Positions 1 to 4,522 of a DNA stretch of 5,343 bases are shown here, one piece after another. A program made the position numbers and the translations under genes. Source of the stretch: Actinocrinis sp046724665 (GTDB taxonomy: Bacteria > Actinomycetota > Actinomycetes > Streptomycetales > Catenulisporaceae); NCBI GenBank assembly GCA_046724665.1, contig JBKOWZ010000254.1, forward strand, positions 1 to 5,343. The letters are read 5' to 3'. Positions within the stretch are counted from its first letter, which is position 1, and every line of letters starts with the position of its first letter. The notes beneath the pieces were generated by a model that was not told where the DNA came from, did not search any database, and was given only the letters and a program-made list of their open reading frames with translations.

Positions 1-747
1 GTGGCCGAGACCGCGCTGCTGGCCGCGCGGCTGGCCTTCTTCGACCTGCGCCAGCCGCTGCTGGCCGACGGCTACTTCACCCTCGCGCTCGACGCCGCCG
101 GGGAGTCGGCGGACGGGGCGCTGACCGGGGCCGTGCTGGCGCACCTCGCCTTCGCCCCGGCCTTCGCCGGGCAGGCGCGGCGGGCGCGGGACCTGATCGC
201 CGAGGCGCACCGGCAGGCTCGGGGCGCGGCCGGGGCGTTGCAGCGCTCGTGGATGTACGCGGTCGAATCAGAGGTCGAGGCGCGGGTCGGCGGGGGACTC
301 GCGGCGAACGATCTGATCGCGCGCGCGGAGGGCGAGCTGGCCGGGCTCGGCGGCGCCGGCCTGGCCGGGGTCGAGCCGGAGTGGCTCGACTACTACGACG
401 CCTCGCGGCTGGCCGGGTTCAAGGGCTACTGCGAGCTGACCACCGGGCGCAACGGCGACGCCGCGGCCTCGCTGGAGCGCACCCTGCGCACGCTGTCCTC
501 CTCGGGGGCGAAGCAGCGTTCGATCGTGCTCGCCGACCTGGCGCGGGCGCGCGCGCAGCAGGGCGAGCTCGAGGAGTCGGCGCGGCTGCTCGGCGGCGCC
601 ATCGCGCAGCTGCACCGCTCCTGGTACGCCACAGGGCTCGACCGGGTGGACGCGGTGCGGCGCAGGCTCGCCGCCGTGAACACCCCGGTCAAGGTCCTGG
701 CTCCGGTGGAAGAGGCCAGACACGCCCTGGAGGTGGCAAGGCCCTGA
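1..747 (+). CDS. TPR-repeat protein, probably C-terminal part of an HTH-type transcriptional regulator (5' truncated)
   Basis: The frame is open from the first base to the TGA at 745-747. The initial GTG is probably an internal Val codon, because no ribosome binding site can be seen and helical repeat sequence starts at once. The 248 visible residues are Ala/Leu/Arg-rich and nearly all predicted helix. They contain TPR-like helix pairs, for example around residues 41-73 and 135-205, including a GFKGYCELTTGR segment (139-150) followed by an AxxxLERTL helix and a LADLARARAQQGELEESARLL helix pair. This layout resembles the C-terminal sensor half of the roughly 400-residue XRE-type regulators common in Streptomyces and relatives, whose N-terminal helix-turn-helix would lie left of the window. 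The DNA-binding part is not visible, so the regulator call is inference from family resemblance. It reads in the same direction as the nitric oxide synthase gene 139 bp downstream, but a gap with hairpins makes co-transcription uncertain. Confidence 0.75.
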   Translation: MAETALLAARLAFFDLRQPLLADGYFTLALDAAGESADGALTGAVLAHLAFAPAFAGQARRARDLIAEAHRQARGAAGALQRSWMYAVESEVEARVGGGLAANDLIARAEGELAGLGGAGLAGVEPEWLDYYDASRLAGFKGYCELTTGRNGDAAASLERTLRTLSSSGAKQRSIVLADLARARAQQGELEESARLLGGAIAQLHRSWYATGLDRVDAVRRRLAAVNTPVKVLAPVEEARHALEVARP

Positions 748-762
748 AAGTCCGCTCGACGT

Positions 763-777
763 CCGGTCCGAGACCGG
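763..777 (+). terminator. Small hairpin after the TPR gene, possible weak terminator
   Basis: CCGGTC (763-768) pairs with GACCGG (772-777) around a 3-nt loop, 15 nt past the stop codon of the upstream gene. GGTCCG (765-770) can alternatively pair with CGGACC (781-786). A short pyrimidine run CCTCTT follows, but there is no real T-tract. The call rests on position and pairing alone. Confidence 0.25.
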
Positions 778-847
778 TCGCGGACCTCTTGATCAAGGTA
801 GCGCGCCGAGGCCGGGCCGTGCCAACGTAGCTACTCGTCACAAGCCG

Positions 848-882
848 GATCCGCCCGGTCGCACCTGGTGAGCGGGCGGATC
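848..882. promoter_or_regulatory. Perfect 10-bp inverted repeat just upstream of nos
   Basis: GATCCGCCCG (848-857) and CGGGCGGATC (873-882) are exact reverse complements separated by 15 nt. The right arm ends 4 nt before the ATG at 887 and contains GGCGGA (875-880), the only purine-rich Shine-Dalgarno-like stretch in front of that ATG. If transcribed, the stem would hide this site. It could instead be an operator for a dimeric regulator or a rho-independent-like terminator for the upstream gene. The sequence alone does not decide between these. Confidence 0.5.
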
Positions 883-886
883 ACGG

Positions 887-2236
887 ATGGTTCCGGTCCG
901 GAGGGACGTACGCGCGGCAATGGCCCCGAAGTCTTCGATGTCGCAGACCGGCGGTACGGGCGGTTGGAGCGGAGAGGAGACCGGAACGGCCACGGCGGCG
1001 GTGCCGTCGCCGCGGCGCGCGTACCCCGAAGCGGATCCGAACTCGAACTCTCGGGCGTACGGCCAGCGCTGCCCGGTGCAGCACGGCGCGCCGCACCAGC
1101 TGCCGCCGGGCGCCGTGCCCGCACCGCGGCACGACTCCATGGCTCCGGTCGATCCGGCGCAGGCTGAGGAGTTCCTCGCCCTCTACCACGGCGAGACCGG
1201 CCGTCCCGGGCTGGCCCCGCGGGTCGCCGAGGTACGTACGCAGATAGCCCGGTACGGCACGTATCAGCACACTGAGGAAGAGCTCGAGTTCGGTGCGCGC
1301 GCCGCCTGGCGCAACGCCAACCGGTGCATCGGCCGCCTCTACTGGAGGTCGCTGCGTATCAGGGACCGGCGGCACGTCGGCACGCCCGAGGGCATCGCCG
1401 CGCAGTGCGCCGAGCACCTGCGCGAGGCCTGGAACCAGGGCCGTATCCGGCCGGTGATCACGATCTTCGCCCCGGACACCCCGCAGCGCCGCGGCCCGCG
1501 CATCCACAACGACCAGCTGATCCGGTACGCGGGCCACCTGCGCGCGGACGGCGCGGTACTCGGCGACCCGATGAACGTCGCGCGCACGGTGCAGGCCCGC
1601 TCGCTCGGCTGGTCCGTCGGGCAGCCCACCGCGTTCGACGTACTGCCGCTGATCATCAGCGGGGCGTGCGACGCGGACGCGGCGCCGGCCGAGCCGCGCG
1701 CGTTTCCGCTGCCGCCCGAGTCCGTGCACGAGGTCGAACTGAGCCATCCGGAGCTGCCGTGGTTCGCCGAACTCGGCCTGCGCTGGCACGCGGTGCCCGC
1801 GGTCAGCGACATGTGCCTGGAGATCGGCGGGGTCTGCTACCGGGCCGCGCCGTTCAACGGCTGGTATCTGGGCACTGAGATCGGCGCCCGCAACCTGGCC
1901 GACGAGGACCGCTACGACCTGCTGCCGGAACTCGCCAAGCGGCTCGGCCTCGACGTGGCCAACGAGCGCTCGCTGTGGCGCGACCGCGCGCTGGTCGAGC
2001 TCAACCTGGCGGTCCTGCACTCCTTCGACCTGGCCGGGGTCACCGTGGCCGACCACCACAGCGAGTCGCACCGCTTCCTCAACCATCTCCAGCGCGAGGA
2101 GCGCGCCGGGCGCGTGGTACCCGCGGACTGGACGTGGATCGTTCCCCCGATATCAGGCGGCTGCACCGCGGTCTTCCACCGCTACTACGACAACTCGGAC
2201 CTGCGCCCGGCGTACGTGCGGCACACCGAACCCTGA
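887..2236 (+). CDS. nos: Nitric oxide synthase, oxygenase domain only (bacterial NOS)
   Basis: This heme enzyme oxidises L-arginine to citrulline and nitric oxide in two steps, using tetrahydrobiopterin or tetrahydrofolate and electrons from separate cellular reductases; it is cytoplasmic. The family match is unmistakable. WRNANRCIGR holds heme-ligand Cys147 and stacking Trp141. GWYLGTEIGARNLADE (325-340) holds substrate-binding Glu331 and pterin-contact Arg335. The C-terminal DWTWIVPPISGG (414-425) holds pterin-site Trp415 and Trp417. The domain runs from about residue 86 to the end, like the 363-residue Bacillus enzyme, and no flavodoxin/reductase domain follows. Residues 1-85 are a Pro/Gly/Ser-rich extension with a single Cys (C62, in RCPVQHG), so no CxxxxC zinc pair. 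Val306 sits at the NO-release gate. The start is uncertain: ATG 887 is the longest; ATG 920 has GGAGGGA 13 nt upstream; ATG 938 and 1139 are alternatives, 1139 matching the family start best. No P450 or biosynthetic gene adjoins it. Confidence 0.96.
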   Translation: MVPVRRDVRAAMAPKSSMSQTGGTGGWSGEETGTATAAVPSPRRAYPEADPNSNSRAYGQRCPVQHGAPHQLPPGAVPAPRHDSMAPVDPAQAEEFLALYHGETGRPGLAPRVAEVRTQIARYGTYQHTEEELEFGARAAWRNANRCIGRLYWRSLRIRDRRHVGTPEGIAAQCAEHLREAWNQGRIRPVITIFAPDTPQRRGPRIHNDQLIRYAGHLRADGAVLGDPMNVARTVQARSLGWSVGQPTAFDVLPLIISGACDADAAPAEPRAFPLPPESVHEVELSHPELPWFAELGLRWHAVPAVSDMCLEIGGVCYRAAPFNGWYLGTEIGARNLADEDRYDLLPELAKRLGLDVANERSLWRDRALVELNLAVLHSFDLAGVTVADHHSESHRFLNHLQREERAGRVVPADWTWIVPPISGGCTAVFHRYYDNSDLRPAYVRHTEP

Positions 2237-2252
2237 ATCCCGGGCCCTGAAT

Positions 2253-2266
2253 CGCCGAAATCGGCG
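2253..2266 (+). terminator. Short hairpin after nos
   Basis: CGCCG (2253-2257) and CGGCG (2262-2266) pair around a 4-nt AAAT loop, 17 nt past the nos stop codon. A 9-bp direct repeat, CCCTGAATC, precedes it at 2231-2239 and 2245-2253; its first copy includes the nos stop codon. The stem is short and may only protect the 3' end or aid the larger hairpin downstream. Confidence 0.3.
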
Positions 2267-2301
2267 CCGTAAGGGGCGATCATGCGCTATCGTCTCGACG
2301 C

Positions 2302-2338
2302 CGGTGCGGCGGCATCGCCGGGGAGTGCCGCCGCACCG
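2302..2338. terminator. Strong hairpin between convergent genes, probable bidirectional terminator
   Basis: A perfect 13-bp stem is formed by 2302-2314 (CGGTGCGGCGGCA) and 2326-2338 (TGCCGCCGCACCG) with an 11-nt loop. It lies 65 nt after the nos stop and 70 nt below the end of the convergent peptidase gene, almost midway. There is no U-tract on either strand, as is usual for actinobacterial terminators. A symmetric, GC-rich stem at this position is best read as a shared terminator for both genes. Confidence 0.75.
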
Positions 2339-2408
2339 CGCTCGAACTCAGGACCCGGACCCGGGTGTACGAGCCCGCGCACTCATCGCGAATTCGAGGG
2401 CTCAGGCC

Positions 2409-3218
2409 TCACGAGTGGCGCCAGGTGCACGAGAACGACGTCCCGCTGCTGGAGATCGCGCTGACCGTCGCCTTCGTGATCGTGCCGGAGGCCATGGTGA
2501 TGGACGTCGGGCTCGACGCGGCCAGCGTGCCGCCGTTCACCGTCGAGCTGTTGAACGTGACCGTGCCGAAGTTCGCCAGCGGCAGCACTCCGGAGGACGA
2601 CGACGGCGCCTCGGCGATCACCTCGGCCGACGAGCGGGCCAGCGAGGAGTTGGTCTGGTTGATCGTGTGGCTCCAACCGCGGGTCGTGTCGGCCAGGTAG
2701 AGCGTGAACGCGCCCGACGAGGTGGCGGTGACCCGGGAGACCATCGTGTCGCCGGCGGTGATGGTGTTGTTGAAGTACACCGGGGCGGCCGGGTACATCT
2801 CGTACCAGGCGAACTGGTACGGGGTGCCGCCGTAGCACTCGACCAGGGTGCCGGTCTGCTCGACGGAGCCGCTGGCGTAGCCGTCGAGGCCGGTCCAGAA
2901 CGAGGCGTAGGTCGTGCTGGAACCGCACGACGCGCTCGGCTCGACCCAGGTCGAGGTGACCGAGGTGTAGGTGGTGGAGTGCGCGGCGTAGCCGGCCCAG
3001 TTGGTGCTGGTCGCGAACTTCACGTCGGTGGCGCCCTGCGCGTGCAGCCGGGCGCCGTGCGCGTACGGGTTGAAGTCGAGCCCGACCGGGAACGGCAAGG
3101 CGTTCCCGGCGGCCGCGGCCGGCGCGGCGAGCAGGGCGGTGGTGCCGAGCAGCACGGCGGACAGCGCCGCCTTCGCCGAGCGGCGCGGATGAGGGATGCG
3201 AAGCAGAAGCAGACGCAT
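2409..3218 (-). CDS. Secreted glutamic peptidase, eqolisin (G1, formerly A4) family
   Basis: This is predicted to be an exported endopeptidase that uses a Gln/Glu pair to cleave proteins at acid pH. The 269-residue precursor begins with an n-region rich in Arg, a hydrophobic core (about 18-31) and an AAPAAAA end, so cleavage near residue 37 is likely; Arg12-Arg13 leave Tat export possible. The eqolisin domain starts at NWAGYA (73-78) and continues through YTSVTSTWVEP (84-94), FWTGLDG (107-113), EQTGTLVECYGG (120-131), AWYEMYP (137-143), SAEVIAEAP (197-205) and LANFGTVTF (214-222). By comparison with scytalidoglutamic peptidase, Gln121 and Glu199 are the catalytic pair; their spacing of 78 is close to the 83 of that enzyme. 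Residues 38-72 could be a short propeptide. Three Cys remain (98, 128, 264). ATG 3218 is backed by an AGGGAG site 5 nt upstream. Bacterial members are less common than fungal ones. Confidence 0.92.
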   Translation of the reverse strand: MRLLLLRIPHPRRSAKAALSAVLLGTTALLAAPAAAAGNALPFPVGLDFNPYAHGARLHAQGATDVKFATSTNWAGYAAHSTTYTSVTSTWVEPSASCGSSTTYASFWTGLDGYASGSVEQTGTLVECYGGTPYQFAWYEMYPAAPVYFNNTITAGDTMVSRVTATSSGAFTLYLADTTRGWSHTINQTNSSLARSSAEVIAEAPSSSSGVLPLANFGTVTFNSSTVNGGTLAASSPTSITMASGTITKATVSAISSSGTSFSCTWRHS

Positions 3219-3223
3219 GTGTG

Positions 3224-3229
3224 CTCCCT
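3224..3229 (-). promoter_or_regulatory. Ribosome binding site of the eqolisin gene
   Basis: On the minus strand AGGGAG lies 5 nt before the ATG that starts at 3218. It fixes this start over any inner alternative and agrees with the signal peptide beginning there. Confidence 0.8.
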
Positions 3230-3295
3230 GTGGGTGAGGAGCGCGAATCGCGGGCGGCGCGGTCGCCGCCTCTGTCGTTCACGCGGCTGCATTCG

Positions 3296-3324
3296 ACGTT
3301 AACTCAGAACACGATGACCGGAAA
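3296..3324 (-). promoter_or_regulatory. Candidate promoter of the eqolisin gene
   Basis: On the minus strand TAACGT (plus coordinates 3301-3296) fits the actinobacterial TANNNT -10 pattern. A weak TTTCCG (3324-3319) sits 17 nt upstream of it. This would give a leader of roughly 70 nt. The -35 match is poor (3 of 6 to TTGACA), so this is only a candidate. Confidence 0.2.
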
Positions 3325-3382
3325 GGCCGGTTGGCCCGATTTCCGTATTGCATCGGGAAAACCCTGCTTGATCAGCTGCTCA

Positions 3383-3421
3383 CGTCAATGGGCTGACGGT
3401 CCTGTGATCCCATCTGACGGT
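3383..3421. repeat. TGACG repeat cluster, candidate operator
   Basis: CGTCA (3383-3387) and TGACG (3394-3398) form an inverted repeat with a 6-nt spacer. CTGACGGT (3393-3400) is repeated exactly at 3414-3421, a 21-bp period that is two helical turns. Two or three protein subunits could thus bind one DNA face between the divergent genes. The binding protein is unknown and chance is not excluded. Confidence 0.35.
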
Positions 3422-3614
3422 TGCGTCGCCGTCGTTCGTGGTAGGGCCCTTCGAGCCGTATTCGTGGGCTGATTCCAACTTGCGCACCGACTCGCCGCGG
3501 CTCCGCCTCAGGTGCCTCTTGACTCACTCGCGTTAACTCGAACGTGTGTAAAAATCTGGAATATCGCTCCGGTGGCTGATCGGATCGCTAGGCTCGCCGC
3601 CCGGCGAAGGGCTT

Positions 3615-3634
3615 GCACATGCGACCGCATGTGC
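3615..3634. promoter_or_regulatory. 20-bp palindrome in the HAD gene leader
   Basis: GCACATGC (3615-3622) and GCATGTGC (3627-3634) are exact reverse complements around GACC. The element ends 35 nt before the GTG start at 3670. Its size and form suit an operator for a TetR- or GntR-type dimer, or a leader-RNA hairpin. It is not a terminator for a known upstream gene, since the eqolisin gene reads away from it. Confidence 0.5.
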
Positions 3635-3657
3635 CGATGGTTCACTTGACCAGCCTC

Positions 3658-3662
3658 AGGAG
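3658..3662 (+). promoter_or_regulatory. Ribosome binding site deciding the HAD start
   Basis: AGGAG lies 7 nt before the GTG at 3670-3672. In-frame TTG 3613, ATG 3619 and ATG 3637 lack such a site, and two of them fall within the 3615-3634 palindrome region or at its edge. GTG 3670 is therefore the preferred start. Confidence 0.8.
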
Positions 3663-3669
3663 TTCGACC

Positions 3670-4392
3670 GTGTCCACGTCCGTACGTCCGCTACCGCTGT
3701 CCGAGGGCCCGATCCCGGCCGGCCGGTCCCGCTCGATCGAGGCAGTGGTCTTCGACGTCGGCGAGACCCTGCTGGACGAGACCGTCGAGTACCACGCCTG
3801 GGCCGACTGGCTCGGCGTGCCGCGGCACACCTTTTCCGCCGTGTTCGGCGCGGTGATCGGCGCGGGGCGCGACCACCGCGAGGTGTTCGAGTACTTCCGC
3901 GCCGGCTTCGACCTGGACGCCGAGCGCGAGCTGCGCGCCGCGGCCGGGCGGCCCGAGGGCTACGGCGAACAGGACCTCTACCCGGACGCCAGGCCTGCGC
4001 TCGCGGCGCTGCACGCGGCCGGGTATCTCGTGGTCATCGCGGCGAACCAGACGAAGCGGTCGCACCGCATACTCGACTCGCTGCGGCTGCCGGTGGACCT
4101 GGTGACCACGTCCGACACCTGGGGCGTGGCGAAACCGGACCCGGGCTTCTTCGAGAAGGTCATCGAGGTCTGCCGCGGGCTGCGCCCGACCGCGACGCCG
4201 GAGCGGATCTGCTACGTCGGCGACCGGCTGGACAACGACATGCGGCCCGCCTGGGACGCCGGGCTGCGCACCGCGCACATACGCCGCGGCCCCTGGGGGC
4301 ATCTCGTGGCGAGTGACTGCGATCTGGTCGCCAAGGCCGATTTCCAGCTCGCCACGCTCACCGAACTGCCCGGGCTGCTCGCCGAGACGTGA
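3670..4392 (+). CDS. HAD-superfamily hydrolase
   Basis: This is a 240-residue cytoplasmic protein of the haloacid dehalogenase superfamily, most members of which are phosphatases acting on small metabolites through an Asp-phosphate intermediate; the substrate here is unknown. Motif I is VVFDVGETLLDE (26-37), with nucleophile Asp29 and Thr33. The helical cap follows (about 40-105). Motif II is in VVIAANQTKR (121-130). Motif III is Lys155 in WGVAKPDPGFF. Motif IV is YVGDRLDND (182-190), with metal-binding Asp185 and Asp190. The order and cap position fit subfamily I. Two deviations stand out: the usual acid/base Asp two residues after the nucleophile is Gly31, and the motif II Ser/Thr appears to be Ala125 or Asn126. 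I recall close actinobacterial homologues with the same FDVGETL and NQT pattern, so this is likely a subfamily trait. Start GTG 3670 is set by AGGAG 7 nt upstream. It stands alone, 131 bp before the next gene. Confidence 0.88.
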   Translation: MSTSVRPLPLSEGPIPAGRSRSIEAVVFDVGETLLDETVEYHAWADWLGVPRHTFSAVFGAVIGAGRDHREVFEYFRAGFDLDAERELRAAAGRPEGYGEQDLYPDARPALAALHAAGYLVVIAANQTKRSHRILDSLRLPVDLVTTSDTWGVAKPDPGFFEKVIEVCRGLRPTATPERICYVGDRLDNDMRPAWDAGLRTAHIRRGPWGHLVASDCDLVAKADFQLATLTELPGLLAET

Positions 4393-4500
4393 TCGCGCCT
4401 CCCGCGCCTGCCGTGGTTGCCAGACGCCGTGGGCGATCCAGCGCACCGATTCGGTATCGCTCGGCGTCCAGCGCGTGCACCACAACCGCGCCGCGCACAA

Positions 4501-4515
4501 TACGCTGGCTAACGT
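4501..4515 (+). promoter_or_regulatory. Candidate -10 boxes for a leaderless transcript
   Basis: Two TANNNT hexamers occur: TACGCT (4501-4506), 7 nt before the in-frame GTG at 4514, and TAACGT (4510-4515), 7 nt before the ATG at 4523. This spacing is what actinobacterial leaderless genes show, with transcription starting at the start codon. No good Shine-Dalgarno site precedes either codon, and no clear -35 box is visible. Confidence 0.4.
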
Positions 4516-4522
4516 GGTGGCC

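Larger units (their letters stand above)
3219..3669. other. Divergent intergenic region with repeats, no gene seen
   Basis: These 451 bp separate the divergent eqolisin and HAD genes and are visibly less GC-rich than the coding DNA, especially 3290-3570. No reading frame here has both a ribosome binding site and plausible protein sequence. The contents look regulatory. CGTTAACTC occurs at 3297-3305 and 3531-3539, followed by GAAC in both copies. A TGACG-type cluster lies at 3383-3421. A hairpin CCCGAT/ATCGGG spans 3335-3357. A TTGACT box is at 3519-3524, with an AT-rich stretch TGTAAAAAT (3547-3555) too far downstream for a normal -35/-10 pair. A 20-bp palindrome lies at 3615-3634. Promoters for both flanking genes must lie here, but I cannot place the HAD promoter with confidence. 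Confidence 0.6.

Noticed and set aside
1067..1087. P450-like RCPVQHG segment as a sign of a P450 gene or fusion
   Set aside because: Only this short N-terminal resemblance exists; no P450 heme-loop (FxxGxHxCxG) or I-helix motif is present, and the domain that follows is NOS.
881..2086. Long minus-strand open frame (401 codons) opposite nos
   Set aside because: It mirrors the nos coding frame, has low-complexity Arg/Ala/Val composition and no ribosome binding site; GC-rich DNA produces such antisense frames by default.
2383..3282. Second minus-strand frame overlapping the peptidase
   Set aside because: The translation is Arg/His/Asp-rich and shows none of the eqolisin motifs, which lie in the other minus-strand frame.
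2304..3302. Long plus-strand open frame (332 codons) opposite the peptidase gene
   Set aside because: Arg/Gly-rich translation without domain features; the minus strand encodes a clear eqolisin with a ribosome binding site and signal peptide.
3221..3472. Small 83-codon plus-strand frame in the intergenic region
   Set aside because: No ribosome binding site, codon use unlike the neighbours, and it runs over several repeat elements.
3613..3669. Upstream TTG/ATG starts extending the HAD protein by up to 19 residues
   Set aside because: They lack ribosome binding sites, the extra residues do not resemble the family, and they would place the 20-bp palindrome in coding sequence; AGGAG before GTG 3670 fits better.
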